64,000 nt of DNA from Mycolicibacterium confluentis (lineage in GTDB: Bacteria > Actinomycetota > Actinomycetes > Mycobacteriales > Mycobacteriaceae): NCBI RefSeq assembly GCF_010729895.1, contig NZ_AP022612.1, positions 5,394,001 through 5,458,000 on the forward strand. Direction: 5' to 3'. Shown here piece by piece: positions 24,141 through 32,877 of this stretch (the stretch's first letter is position 1; each line of letters opens with the position of its first letter). Under the pieces are notes generated by a model that did not search any database, was not told the origin of the DNA, and saw only the letters and a list, made by a program, of their open reading frames with translations. Both the position numbers and the translations under genes were made by a program.

Positions 24141-25400
24141 CTAGCGTGCCGACTGTTGGATGCCGATGATGCGCCAGCCGTGCGGTCCCCGTACGAGCTC
24201 GAAATGTACGGCGACCCTTTTGATCTCCGTGTCGTCAGCCCGTCGTCGCGACCAGATGACGTCGATGGCCGCGCCGCTGTCGTTGTAGACGGTGACCTTT
24301 CGTTCGGGCACCACGGTGTGGGTGTAGCCGGCGGCTCGCAGTCGGCCGTGCAGCTCGTGGATGAGCGCCACGACGTCCGCCTTGTCCTGGAACCACCAGG
24401 CACCCTCATCGGTGGTCCAGCTCAGCGGTGCCGACCAGTAGTCGAGGATGAACTCGGGCCCGTTCACGGTGGTCCCGGCGCACGCACGGACCCAGGTGGG
24501 CAGGTAGTCGTCGAAGAACCAGTGCGTCACCTCGTCCGTCACCGAGGAGTCACCCACCGCCTCCGTCAGCAGCGCGACGGCGGTGTACCAGACGGGACCG
24601 ACGTTGAGCCGATCCGGGTAGAGCGCGATCATCTGGTCGAAATACTGGCGCGGAGTGGGGTTCTCGGAGATGAGTCGTTGCGCGTCAAGCAGGTAGGCGC
24701 GGGTCTGCTCGAGGATGGCCGGATCGTCGGGCAGATCCCTGTTCTTGTGGCCGGCCACCACGGCACGGGGTTGCAGCGCGGCGACCTTGTCCAGTGCGGT
24801 CAGCCACGACTCGATTCCACCGTCGCCGCTTTCGAGCAGGTATTGATGAACACCGTTGTAGGCGACGTCACCAGCGACGACCAGGCCGATCGACGGGACA
24901 TGCAGCACTGTGGTGTCGTCGGTGTCGGTGTGGCCGACCTCTACGGCGAGCAGACGGTGACCCTCCAGCTCGATTCCGTCGTCCGGAATGGGTTGATACA
25001 CCACCGGGCTGGGCGGGATCAGACCGGGGAAGTCGACGTCCCACGTCGCAGCGCGCCCTTCTGTGCCCTGCTCGTGCATCATCGCGATCGTGCCCTCGGT
25101 CGCGTAACCGACTGCGTCCGGAAAGCGTTGCAGTAGAGGCTCGGTGCCGAACCAGTGGTCACCGTGGCCGTGGGTGGCGTAGACGGCCGTCAGATGTTTA
25201 CCGGAGCGTTCGATCCAGTCGCCGACGCGGGCCACCTGCTCGTAGGTGAACGGTGGGTCCACCAGGACGGCGTCGCGCTCGCCGTAGATCAGCGTGGAGG
25301 CGACCGGTGAGGAGACGATGGGGCTGCCGTCGGGCAGCGTCTGCTCGCGGTGGCGTCGCACGCCATCGTTGACCAGTACCTCGTAATGCAGCTCAGACAT
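24141..25400 (-). CDS. Metallo-beta-lactamase-fold hydrolase fused to an NTF2/SnoaL-like domain
   Basis: A 419-residue protein. Residues 1 to about 280 are an MBL domain with the metal motif THGHGDHW, further His/Asp ligands in VGHTDTDDT and GDVAYNG, and AGHKN. About 285-419 form a cone-like NTF2/SnoaL domain (FFDDYLPTWVRACAG ... HFELVRGPHGWRIIGIQ). MBL enzymes hydrolyse thioesters, lactones or similar bonds. The added NTF2 domain may bind the ligand or make the dimer. It is second in the operon, 25 bp after the upstream hydrolase. Confidence 0.85.
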   Translation of the reverse strand: MSELHYEVLVNDGVRRHREQTLPDGSPIVSSPVASTLIYGERDAVLVDPPFTYEQVARVGDWIERSGKHLTAVYATHGHGDHWFGTEPLLQRFPDAVGYATEGTIAMMHEQGTEGRAATWDVDFPGLIPPSPVVYQPIPDDGIELEGHRLLAVEVGHTDTDDTTVLHVPSIGLVVAGDVAYNGVHQYLLESGDGGIESWLTALDKVAALQPRAVVAGHKNRDLPDDPAILEQTRAYLLDAQRLISENPTPRQYFDQMIALYPDRLNVGPVWYTAVALLTEAVGDSSVTDEVTHWFFDDYLPTWVRACAGTTVNGPEFILDYWSAPLSWTTDEGAWWFQDKADVVALIHELHGRLRAAGYTHTVVPERKVTVYNDSGAAIDVIWSRRRADDTEIKRVAVHFELVRGPHGWRIIGIQQSAR

Positions 25401-25425
25401 GTCTATTCCTTTCGGGATTCAGGGT

Positions 25426-26331
25426 TCAGGGGTTGAGAGGTGCGAGATGTTCGGTGAACCAGGCCAGCGCGGCGCCGCTCGCTTCGGCGAAGCGCGTCAG
25501 GTACGGGTCGAAGTGACCGCCGTCGATGGTCACCAGTTTCTTGGGTTGGAGAGCGGCTTCATAGGCGGCCAGGGCCAGATCGGTGACGGTGATGGTGTCG
25601 TGGAGGCCGACAACCATGAGCAGGGGTGTCGGGGAGACCCGCGCGATCCAGGCGCCCGGTTCATACATGCGCGCCGCTCGGGTGGAGCGCAGGGTGACGA
25701 CGTTGTCCCAAACCCCTTCGGCGACGGGCTGCGTGTAGAACGACACCGCGTCCGGCGCATAGTAGGCGGCGGGCACCGACGGGTCCGGACTGACGACGGC
25801 CCGGGTGGCCGGTGGGGCGCCCTGAAACTGGCGACGATCGTCATCGGTGAAGGCCGTCTCCAACGCGGCCACCTGGTCAGGAGCGACGCGTCGCAGGCTC
25901 TGCTGATAGCCGCTGATGGTGGGCACCTGCGCGACCACAGCCCGCAGCCGTCGGTCGGTGGCGCCCAGCACGATCGCGTGACCGCCCGCGTAACTGGTGC
26001 CCCACAACCCAATTCGATCGGGATCCACCCCGGGTTGGCTCTCCAGGAGGGAGATCGCCCGGCGCCAGTCGGCGATCTGAACCCACGGGTCGACGTCGGA
26101 GCGCGGCGATCCGTCACTGGCGCCGAAACCGCGATGGTCGTGCACCAGCACGACGAAGCCGGCGGCGGCGAACGCCCTGGCGAAGCGCTCCAGGCCGTGT
26201 TCCTTCACCCCGGCGAAACCGTGGGCCATCGTGATGGCCGGATGTGGCCCGGAACCGTCGGGCACGAACAACCAGCCGCGAAGAGTCACCCCGCTCTCGC
26301 CGGCGAATTCGACGTCCTGTTTCTGAACCAT
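25426..26331 (-). CDS. Alpha/beta hydrolase (dienelactone hydrolase/YcjY-like)
   Basis: A 301-residue protein. MAHGFAGVKEHGLERFA is the oxyanion region, GTSYAGGHAI the nucleophile elbow, VVGLHDTITV the acid, and DGGHFDPYL holds the catalytic His. There is no signal peptide. ATG 26331 is chosen for GAAGG 7-8 nt upstream. It is the first gene of the minus-strand operon and faces the MmyB-type regulator at 26449 across a 117-bp gap with a CAACCC/GGGTTG palindrome. MmyB-type regulators in actinobacteria often control such divergent genes. Confidence 0.9.
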   Translation of the reverse strand: MVQKQDVEFAGESGVTLRGWLFVPDGSGPHPAITMAHGFAGVKEHGLERFARAFAAAGFVVLVHDHRGFGASDGSPRSDVDPWVQIADWRRAISLLESQPGVDPDRIGLWGTSYAGGHAIVLGATDRRLRAVVAQVPTISGYQQSLRRVAPDQVAALETAFTDDDRRQFQGAPPATRAVVSPDPSVPAAYYAPDAVSFYTQPVAEGVWDNVVTLRSTRAARMYEPGAWIARVSPTPLLMVVGLHDTITVTDLALAAYEAALQPKKLVTIDGGHFDPYLTRFAEASGAALAWFTEHLAPLNP

Positions 26332-26409
26332 CACCGCGCCTTCCGTAGGTCTGTCAATGGGTACAACCTCGACCCTGCGCGAACGGCGTCCGCGGAAGTA
26401 GTACCGCGT

Positions 26410-26423
26410 CAACCCTGGGGTTG
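26410..26423. promoter_or_regulatory. Candidate MmyB-type operator
   Basis: Perfect palindrome CAACCC-TG-GGGTTG in the 117-bp gap between the divergent hydrolase operon and the XRE gene. TACGCT stands 6 nt before the XRE start codon, so the palindrome would cover the -35 region of that gene. Confidence 0.5.
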
Positions 26424-26448
26424 GGAGGGACAGCCTTACGCTCATGGC

Positions 26449-27282
26449 ATGGTGGCTAGCGGCAACACCCTTGGTGACTACCTCCGGGCGCGGCGCGGCC
26501 AGGTCAAACCCGAAGATGTCGGGCTGGCAGCGGGTGTCCGGCGCCGTGTCCAGGGTCTGCGGCGCGAGGAGTTGGCCACGCTCGCGGGTATCAGCGCGGA
26601 TTACTACCTGCGGCTCGAACAGGGTCGTGACAAGAACCCCTCGGCTCAGGTCCTCGACGCGCTCGCGCGGGCATTGCGCCTCGACGCCAAGGCGGTGGAG
26701 TATCTGCACCAACTGGCGAGTTCGAGCGGCGGACACCGTGATCTTGCCGATGACGAGGTCGCTGCCGACGACAGCGCGGAACTCATCGAACAGTTCGCGA
26801 TGCCGGCGATCGTGGCCAGCAGATGTCTCGACGTGCTGGCCGCGAATCCACTTGCCCGCGCACTGTCGCCCGGTTTTGCCCCCGGCCAGAACTTCCTGCG
26901 CTGGCGGCTGTTGGATCCGGCGGCGCGCGAACTCTACATCGACTGGGATGAGATGACCGATATCGCCGTGAGCGGCTTACGCGAGGTGGCGGCCAGCGAT
27001 CCAGAAGATCCGCGACTGCGGTCCCTGATTGCCGAACTGTCCGCGACGAGTGACAGATTCCGCGAACTGTGGGCTCGGGCGGACGTCGGATATCGGTCGA
27101 GCCTCATCCATCTGCGCCACCCGATCGTCGGCGAGCTGTATCTGCGCAGCCACCGGCTTGGCATCACCCACTCCGGAGGACAGCACCTGCTGATCTATCG
27201 AGTAGAGCCCGGTACCGCATCGGCCGCGGCGCTGGCCGCGCTCTCCCCTGGGCGTCAGGGTCCACGGCCGCGACCCAATTGA
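26449..27282 (+). CDS. MmyB-type XRE-family regulator
   Basis: A 277-residue protein. The helix-turn-helix GLRREELATLAGISADYYLR is followed by the MmyB-like domain (about residues 100-265): LLDPAARELYIDWDEMT, LIAELSATSDRFRELWARAD and HPIVGELYLRSHRL. It is a paralogue of the 12365 gene, with the same layout. It is divergent from the four-gene hydrolase operon it likely controls. ATG 26449 is preceded by TACGCT 6 nt upstream (probably leaderless). Confidence 0.9.
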   Translation: MVASGNTLGDYLRARRGQVKPEDVGLAAGVRRRVQGLRREELATLAGISADYYLRLEQGRDKNPSAQVLDALARALRLDAKAVEYLHQLASSSGGHRDLADDEVAADDSAELIEQFAMPAIVASRCLDVLAANPLARALSPGFAPGQNFLRWRLLDPAARELYIDWDEMTDIAVSGLREVAASDPEDPRLRSLIAELSATSDRFRELWARADVGYRSSLIHLRHPIVGELYLRSHRLGITHSGGQHLLIYRVEPGTASAAALAALSPGRQGPRPRPN

Positions 27283-27455
27283 TCGACGAACCCTGCTGGA
27301 AGCGACGAGGATGAACCGCGAGACTTCAGCTGCAAGGCTTCGTTGTCTGGTTCAGGCCAGGCGTCAGAAGACGCACGGCTGCCACGGGTGTCCGATTGGG
27401 CGCGAATGACTTACTGGTAGCCCATCTGAGACGACAGCACCGAACTACGCGTCCG

Positions 27456-28302
27456 CTAGGCCCATTCGGTCAGTAGCGTCCGGTTGAAGCGTTCGGCTTT
27501 GCCGTTGGTCCAGGGACAACCTGGCCGGATGAATCGGCGTTTGAGCTGCCACGCTGAACACACCCAGCCCCAATTGGAGCCGCGCCGGTAGACCAGGGCG
27601 TTGTCGGTCAGCGGACGCCGCACGCGCACGCCGTGGGTAGCGAACCAGGCCAGGGCCCGATGCAGGAATCCAGCGCAGGTCAAGTCCTTCTCATCAGGCA
27701 GCACTTCGCTGTAGGCCATCCGGGTGTGGTCATCGATGGCGGTGTGGATGTAGTCGTAGCCGATCCGGATCTTCTTGTGCCGGTTGGCCACTGACACAGC
27801 GGCGTCTCGGCCGTGCAGGCGCCACCCGCCACCTTTGGGGGATCCGGCCGAGCTTTTTGACATCGACATGGACCAGCGAGCCTGGGGTGCGGTGTTCGTA
27901 GCGGTTGGGGCTGCGCCGCGAGGAGCGCACCGACTGCCCGGTGATGGGGTCGATGGCAGCCAGGTGTGGCACCTGGTGGCGTGACAGGATGCGCCCGACT
28001 GTGGAGGCATTGAGCCCGAGCTCGGCGGCCAGCACCACCGCACCCCGCTTGCGTCGGCGCCGAGCAGCAAGCACTTTCTGCTCGACCTTCGTGCTGGTGC
28101 GCTGCGGCATCCGGTGCGGACGCGACGACCGGTCGGCTAACGCCGCGTCGCCGCCCTCGGCGTAGCGGCGCAGCCACTTGTAGACCGTTGACCGTGAAAT
28201 ACCCAGCTGTTCCGCCACATGCGCAGGTGGCCACCCTGCAGCGACACGCTCAACGATCAGCCGACGAGCGAACAGGTTGGTACGGGCGTTAGCGTGGGAC
28301 AC
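27456..28302 (-). pseudogene. IS481-family transposase, frameshifted and 3'-truncated
   Basis: The first frame, from GTG 28302 behind AGGAGG, has the helix-turn-helix AEQLGISRSTVYKWLRRYAE and reads to GRIP. Then the frame changes in a run of five G (plus strand 27837-27841), one base too many, and continues as the catalytic core GYDYIHTAIDDHTRMAYSEV, LTDNAL, NGKAERFNRTLL. The core ends at a stop after EWA where family members go on. The third catalytic region is partly replaced by unrelated residues. It is not functional. Confidence 0.8.
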
Positions 28303-28401
28303 CAAGACCTCCTACGGGTTGATGCCAGACACATCCACTCCGTCAGGAGGTCCTCCCCATTTCAAGCAGGCACGCCGTCAACAACCTCCCGGGTCACGAC
28401 A
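27456..28401 (-). mobile_element. Decayed IS481-type insertion element
   Basis: The upstream end probably lies at 28401, where TGTCGTGACC, read inward, abuts the RraA-like gene. The other end is not recognisable and no matching inverted repeat was found near 27400, so the element is truncated. It contains a frameshifted, shortened transposase. The flanking 27283-27455 shows no gene. Confidence 0.65.
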
Positions 28402-28402
28402 G

Positions 28403-29116
28403 TTAAACGTGGCCGAATTGTTTGAGCGCATCGGCGAGTGAAAGACCGTTGCCGATCGCCTCGCGGATGGCGACCTCTCGGGCGGTCATCTCCTCGGCTT
28501 TGGCCAACACGTCCTCGACGATGCTGTTAGGGATGACGATCGCGCCGTCCTCGTCGGCGAGGATGAAGTCGCCCGGGTAGACGACCACGCGTGCGGTCGT
28601 GGCTCCGGGTAAGTAGACCGGAGCCTGGAAGCCTGTGACCCGCCACCGGCCGATCGATTGGATCGCCGAGCGGAAGGCAGCCACCACGGGGAAGTCCAGT
28701 TGGCGAAGCCACCGGACGTCGCGGATGCCGCCGTCGACCAGTGCTCCCGCCGATCCGCGTTGCATCATGCCCAGCGCGATGAGCTCACCGAAGTAGCACA
28801 CGCCCTCGCCGCCACCGCTCCACACCGAGACCTCATCGGGGCTGATGCCGTTGCAGGCCTGCATCTTCAGTGCGTCGCCGGTGCCCGGGTAGGGGGCCAT
28901 CTCACCTTGGATTGTGTACGCCCAGCCCGCGAGCCGACTGCCGGTGTGCAGGGTCAGCCGCGGCGATAGCCCGTAGTTGCCATGTCCCATGTCGTCGAGG
29001 ACGTCGGCGACATTGGCGGTGTCCACCGCGAGAAACCGCTGCCGGATCTCGCTCGATTGTGCTGGCGTGCGCTGGATGTCAGTGCCCTTCTGTTCTGGTG
29101 CTGTCGTCGCGGGCAT
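28403..29116 (-). CDS. RraA-like protein / 4-hydroxy-4-methyl-2-oxoglutarate aldolase family
   Basis: A 237-residue protein. TANVADVLDDMGHGNYGLSP opens the fold, GALVDGGIRDVRWL holds the metal/substrate-binding GGxRD-type motif, and VVYPGDFILADEDGAIVIP closes the domain. Members are metal-dependent aldolases/oxaloacetate decarboxylases, or RraA regulators of RNase E; the IRD motif favours an enzyme. The start is uncertain (GTG 29134 is possible). The decayed IS481 element abuts its stop codon. It is located just after dnaB, outside the conserved block. Confidence 0.82.
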   Translation of the reverse strand: MPATTAPEQKGTDIQRTPAQSSEIRQRFLAVDTANVADVLDDMGHGNYGLSPRLTLHTGSRLAGWAYTIQGEMAPYPGTGDALKMQACNGISPDEVSVWSGGGEGVCYFGELIALGMMQRGSAGALVDGGIRDVRWLRQLDFPVVAAFRSAIQSIGRWRVTGFQAPVYLPGATTARVVVYPGDFILADEDGAIVIPNSIVEDVLAKAEEMTAREVAIREAIGNGLSLADALKQFGHV

Positions 29117-29242
29117 CGGTCCGGACCGGACCACCGCCTGCGTCTACGCCGACCCGTCGTTGGACCGTAACATCCACGATGTCCACGTCAGGTCCGACTC
29201 GGTAGCTTTGTCGATGCACAACAGCAGCCGCCGATGGGCCCC

Positions 29243-30622
29243 TCAGTGCGCCATATTCGTAAACCGCGACAGGTGCAGCTGATGTGCCACCGTCACCGTC
29301 TTCGTCGGGCCGGCACGGTGTTTGGCCACAATGAGGTCCGCCTCGCCACCACGCGGATCGTCACGTTCGAACGCATCCGGACGGTGCAGCAGGATCACCA
29401 TGTCGGCGTCCTGCTCGATGGCGCCGGATTCACGAAGGTCCGACAGCATCGGCCGTTTGTCGGTGCGCTGTTCGGGACCGCGGTTCAGCTGGCTCATCGC
29501 CACCACGGGCACGTCGAGTTCCTTGGCGAGCAGCTTCATGTTTCGGGAGAACTCCGAAACCTCCTGCTGCCGGGACTCGACCTTCTTGCCTGAGGTCATC
29601 AGCTGCAGGTAGTCGATGACCACCAGGCGCAGATCGGACTTCTGCTTCAAACGCCGTGCCTTGGCCCGGATCTCCATCATCGTCAGGTTCGGCGAATCGT
29701 CGATGTACAGCGGGGCTTCGCTGATCTCGCTCATGCGGCGGGCCAGGCGCGTCCAGTCGTCGTCGGTCATGCGACCGGAGCGCATGTCGGCCAGCTTGAT
29801 CTTGGCCTCCGCCGAGAGCAGACGCATCACGATCTCGGTCTTGCTCATCTCCAGCGAGAAGATGATGCTCGGCAGCCGGTGCTTGATGGAGCACGACCGC
29901 AGGAAATCCATTCCGAGCGTCGACTTCCCGACACCAGGCCTGGCCGCCACCACGATCATCTGACCGCCGTGCAGGCCGTTGGTGAGCTCATCGAGTTCGG
30001 TGAACCCGGTCGGCACACCCTTGGCGACACCGCCGTTGGACGCGATCGCGTCGATCTCGTCCATCGTCGGCTGCAGCATGTCCTCGAGCGGCACGAAGTC
30101 CTCGGACGTGCGCCCGTCGGTGACCTCGTAGAGCTCGGCCTGGGCCCGGTCCACCACCTCGGCCACATCGGCGCCCTCAGCGCCGGCGTAGCCGTACTGC
30201 ACGACGCGGGTGCCGGCCTCGACCAGACGGCGCAGCAGTGCCTTCTCGGCCACGATTCCGGCGTAGTACCCGGCGTTGGCCGCGGTGGGCACCGTGGAGA
30301 TCAGGGTGTGCAGATAGGGCGCGCCGCCGACGCGGCGCAGCAGACCCTTGCGGTCGAGTTCCGCGGCGACCGTGACGGCGTCGGCGGGCTCACCGCGCCC
30401 GTAGAGGTCCAGGATCGCGTCGTAGACGTTCTGGTGCGCGGGGCGGTAGAAGTCGGTGGGACGCAGGCGCTCGAGCACGTCGGCGATGGCGTCCTTGCTC
30501 AGCAGCATGCCGCCCAGCACAGACTGCTCCGCAGCCATGTCCTGCGGGGGTTGGCGACCAAAATCTTCACTGGGCGGAGGTGTGTCCATCCCCGGCTGCC
30601 CGAGATCGTCAACGACGGCCAT
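29243..30622 (-). CDS. dnaB: Replicative DNA helicase DnaB (intein-free)
   Basis: A 459-residue hexameric helicase. The N-terminal DnaG-interacting domain (QDMAAEQSVLGGMLLSKDAI) is followed by the RecA-like motor with Walker A ARPGVGKST, Walker B LVVIDYLQLM, the DnaB loop SQLNRGPEQR and the H4 Arg finger region VAKHRAGPT. M. tuberculosis DnaB contains an intein at its motor site; this one reads straight through. It unwinds the chromosome ahead of the replisome. It is followed by 126 bp to the RraA-like gene. Confidence 0.97.
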   Translation of the reverse strand: MAVVDDLGQPGMDTPPPSEDFGRQPPQDMAAEQSVLGGMLLSKDAIADVLERLRPTDFYRPAHQNVYDAILDLYGRGEPADAVTVAAELDRKGLLRRVGGAPYLHTLISTVPTAANAGYYAGIVAEKALLRRLVEAGTRVVQYGYAGAEGADVAEVVDRAQAELYEVTDGRTSEDFVPLEDMLQPTMDEIDAIASNGGVAKGVPTGFTELDELTNGLHGGQMIVVAARPGVGKSTLGMDFLRSCSIKHRLPSIIFSLEMSKTEIVMRLLSAEAKIKLADMRSGRMTDDDWTRLARRMSEISEAPLYIDDSPNLTMMEIRAKARRLKQKSDLRLVVIDYLQLMTSGKKVESRQQEVSEFSRNMKLLAKELDVPVVAMSQLNRGPEQRTDKRPMLSDLRESGAIEQDADMVILLHRPDAFERDDPRGGEADLIVAKHRAGPTKTVTVAHQLHLSRFTNMAH

Positions 30623-30790
30623 ACGGCTTACGTGCCTCCTACCTCACTAAGTCGAACACACATTCGACCGAACTCTCTCGAAATGTATGCCCGACCCCCG
30701 ACAAGTGGGCTGTCGTCCCCCGGCGCCGCATTGCGCCGGGTAGACGTTAGGCGGTTGCTGGGGCCAGTGGAACCAACCCTGTTGATGAAC

Positions 30791-30920
30791 CTGTGCATCG
30801 TATGTGGATATCTGTGCACCGCCATGTTGGCTGGTTGGGGAGAACCTGTGGAGTAATGATCAATTTTTCGGTGTTACCGCAGATAAGCGCACCACAACCG
30901 GCCTGTGATTCTGTGGATGG
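30791..30920. other. Cluster of DnaA-box-like TGTGG/CA motifs between dnaB and rplI
   Basis: Within about 130 bp occur TGTGCATCG (30792), TGTGGATAT (30803), TGTGCACCG (30813), TGTGGAGTA (30847) and TGTGGATGG (30912), all in the same orientation. TGTGGATAT is 8/9 to the E. coli box complement TGTGGATAA. The region 30623-31051 has no gene; the Rv0057 equivalent of M. tuberculosis is missing here. Binding is an inference only. Confidence 0.35.
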
Positions 30921-31051
30921 CAATCGCCACGGCGTGTCGAGCCAGGTTGCGTTCTCGGGCGTGTTGTATTGCCAGCGATGAAGCGCCGGGTTAACGGCGG
31001 GTTATGTTCGCTGCTACCCGACTCCTGCGTCAGTTCGCCAGCAGAGACAGC

Positions 31052-31093
31052 TACTCCCCGGCCTTCGCCCGTTAAGGCGATGACCGGGGAGTA
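31052..31093 (-). terminator. Terminator-like double hairpin after rplI
   Basis: Outer perfect 10-bp stem (TACTCCCCGG with CCGGGGAGTA) enclosing an inner 5-bp stem (TCGCC/GGCGA), 39 bp after the rplI stop. There is no U-tract, as usual in mycobacteria. It closes the rpsF-ssb-rpsR-rplI operon. Confidence 0.75.
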
Positions 31094-31132
31094 TTTACGC
31101 TGACGCTAAATTGTGGCGACTGCTGCGGAACC

Positions 31133-31588
31133 TTATTCCGCGGCGACGTCCAGCGACACGGTCGCGTGCAGACCCGAATGCAGGTGCACCTCGACCGGAT
31201 GCGTGCCGATGGCCTTGATGTGCGCCTTGGGCAACTGCACCGAACGCTTGTCCAGGCTCGGGCCGCCGGCCTTCTTGATGGCCGCGACGACGTCGGCCGC
31301 GGTGATCGAGCCGAACAGCTTGCCCGAATCGCCAGCGGTCTTCGCGGTCAGCGTGACGCTGCCCAGAGCCTCGATGGCGGCCTTCAGTTCCTTGGCGTGA
31401 TCGAGATCGCGGACCTGCTTGGTGTCGCGGGCGCGACGGATCTCGTCGGCCTGACGCTGCGCACCACGGGTGGCGACGATCGCCAGGCCACGGGGCAGCA
31501 GGTAGTTACGGCCGTAGCCGTCCTTGACCTCAACGGTGTCGCCGGCCGAACCCAAGTGGTCGACCTCAGCGGTGAGAATGAGTTTCAT
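31133..31588 (-). CDS. rplI: 50S ribosomal protein L9
   Basis: A 151-residue protein. The N-terminal L9 signature [20 protein letters not shown] and [13 protein letters not shown] bind 23S rRNA. A long connecting helix leads to the C-terminal domain [16 protein letters not shown]. It is the last gene of the rpsF operon, 17 bp after rpsR. Confidence 0.98.
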   Translation of the reverse strand: MKLILTAEVDHLGSAGDTVEVKDGYGRNYLLPRGLAIVATRGAQRQADEIRRARDTKQVRDLDHAKELKAAIEALGSVTLTAKTAGDSGKLFGSITAADVVAAIKKAGGPSLDKRSVQLPKAHIKAIGTHPVEVHLHSGLHATVSLDVAAE

Positions 31589-31605
31589 CGTGTGTCTCCC
31601 GTCCC

Positions 31606-31860
31606 TCAGCGCGTGCTCGACGTGAAGGGCAGCAGCGCCACTTCGCGGGCGTTCTTGACCGCGACGGCGATGTCACGCTGGTGCTGGACGCAGTTGCCGG
31701 TCACCCGGCGGGCACGGATCTTGCCGCGCTCGCTGATGTAGGTGCGCAGCAGCGCGGTGTCCTTGTAGTCGATGTTCTGGCCCTTCTTGGAGCAGAACAC
31801 GCACTTCCGAGTCTTGACGGGCTTTTCCGGCGCAGGACGCCGCTTATTGGCCTTGGCCAT
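31606..31860 (-). CDS. rpsR: 30S ribosomal protein S18, zinc-binding (C+) form
   Basis: An 84-residue protein. [19 protein letters not shown] and [15 protein letters not shown] give a CxxC plus CxxH zinc-ribbon set, so this is the zinc-containing isoform. Mycobacteria often hold a second, cysteine-free S18 that replaces it in zinc starvation. S18 pairs with S6 (rpsF, same operon) on the 30S platform. Confidence 0.97.
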   Translation of the reverse strand: MAKANKRRPAPEKPVKTRKCVFCSKKGQNIDYKDTALLRTYISERGKIRARRVTGNCVQHQRDIAVAVKNAREVALLPFTSSTR

Positions 31861-31899
31861 GTTCGTTCTCTTTCTAAATATCTCTGTGAATCAAAGTTG

Positions 31900-32415
31900 T
31901 CAGAAGGGGGGCTCGTCGTCGGCGCCGCCGAAGGAACCCGATGCCGGGGCACTGCCCCACGGGTCCTCGGCCGGAGCGCCGCCGCCACCACCGCCGGCAG
32001 GACGGGAGTTCCCGCCACCGCCGCCGAAGCCGCCACCACCGCCGCCTCCGCGGCTGGCCTTGTTGACCTTCGCAGTCGCGTAGCGCAGCGACGGGCCGAT
32101 CTCGTCGACCTCGACCTCTACCACCGTGCGCTTCTCACCCTCGCGGGTTTCGAAGGAGCGCTGCTTGAGCCGACCGGTCACGATGACACGCGACCCCCGG
32201 GTCAGGCTCTCGGCGACGTTCTCGGCCGCCTCGCGCCAAATGTTGCACCGGAGGAACAGCGCCTCGCCGTCCTTCCACTCCCCGCTCTGCCGGTCGTAGA
32301 TACGCGGCGTGGACGCCACCGTGAAATTGGCCACGGCAGCACCCGACGGGGTGAAGCGAAGTTCGGGGTCGGCGGTCAGGTTTCCGACGACGGTGATCGT
32401 GGTGTCACCAGCCAC
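31900..32415 (-). CDS. ssb: Single-stranded DNA-binding protein
   Basis: A 171-residue protein. The OB-fold domain ([20 protein letters not shown] ... [20 protein letters not shown]) is followed by a Gly-rich flexible linker with repeated GGGGG and the acidic tip DDEPPF that recruits partner proteins. GTG start. It lies between rpsF and rpsR, the usual bacterial arrangement. Confidence 0.98.
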   Translation of the reverse strand: MAGDTTITVVGNLTADPELRFTPSGAAVANFTVASTPRIYDRQSGEWKDGEALFLRCNIWREAAENVAESLTRGSRVIVTGRLKQRSFETREGEKRTVVEVEVDEIGPSLRYATAKVNKASRGGGGGGGFGGGGGNSRPAGGGGGGAPAEDPWGSAPASGSFGGADDEPPF

Positions 32416-32502
32416 GGGATCCTCCTCAAGTCCTGGTGGAGCGACGGGCGTCTAGGGCGTTCGCAGGCGAGCCTACGGAAGCACCCCGACGAGCACCTGG
32501 CT

Positions 32503-32793
32503 TCAGTGCTTGTCGGTCCTCATCACCTTGGTGCGCAGCACCGACTCGTTCAGCCCAAGCTGACGGTCGAGCTCCGACACCGTGGCGGGTTCGGCCTTCA
32601 CATCGATGACCGCGTAGATGCCCTCGGCATGCTTCGCGATCTCGTACGCCAGCCGGCGACGGCCCCAGATGTCGACCTTGTCGACACTGCCGCCGTCCTT
32701 CCGGATGACATTCAAGAACGTCTCCAGAGACGGAGCTACGGTGCGTTCGTCAAGAGTGGGGTCAAGGATGACCATGATTTCGTATGGACGCAT
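32503..32793 (-). CDS. rpsF: 30S ribosomal protein S6
   Basis: A 96-residue protein starting [19 protein letters not shown], with [20 protein letters not shown] binding S18 and 16S rRNA. ATG 32793 matches the family start, with GAGG 5-6 nt upstream inside AGGAGGTGATGAGG. The frame is open further to 32841 but without support. It heads the ribosomal operon and stands 84 bp after the probable btuD stop, in the same direction. Confidence 0.97.
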   Translation of the reverse strand: MRPYEIMVILDPTLDERTVAPSLETFLNVIRKDGGSVDKVDIWGRRRLAYEIAKHAEGIYAVIDVKAEPATVSELDRQLGLNESVLRTKVMRTDKH

Positions 32794-32824
32794 GGGAACC
32801 TCATCACCTCCTATGGTCTTCTCG

Positions 32825-32844
32825 GCCGTGGCGTGTTCCACGGC
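32825..32844 (-). promoter_or_regulatory. Hairpin in the rpsF leader
   Basis: Perfect 7-bp stem (GCCGTGG/CCACGGC) with a 6-nt loop AACACG, 31 bp before the rpsF start. In other bacteria the S6:S18 complex binds a hairpin in the rpsF leader and represses its own operon. Whether this one does so is unknown; it could equally end the preceding transporter transcript. Confidence 0.4.
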
Positions 32845-32877
32845 AGGAGGGTCGCCTGCGTCGGCAACCGGCTCAGG

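Noticed and set aside
29243..30622. Looked for an intein in DnaB as in M. tuberculosis
   Set aside because: The frame is 459 residues with an uninterrupted motor domain; no intein blocks are present.
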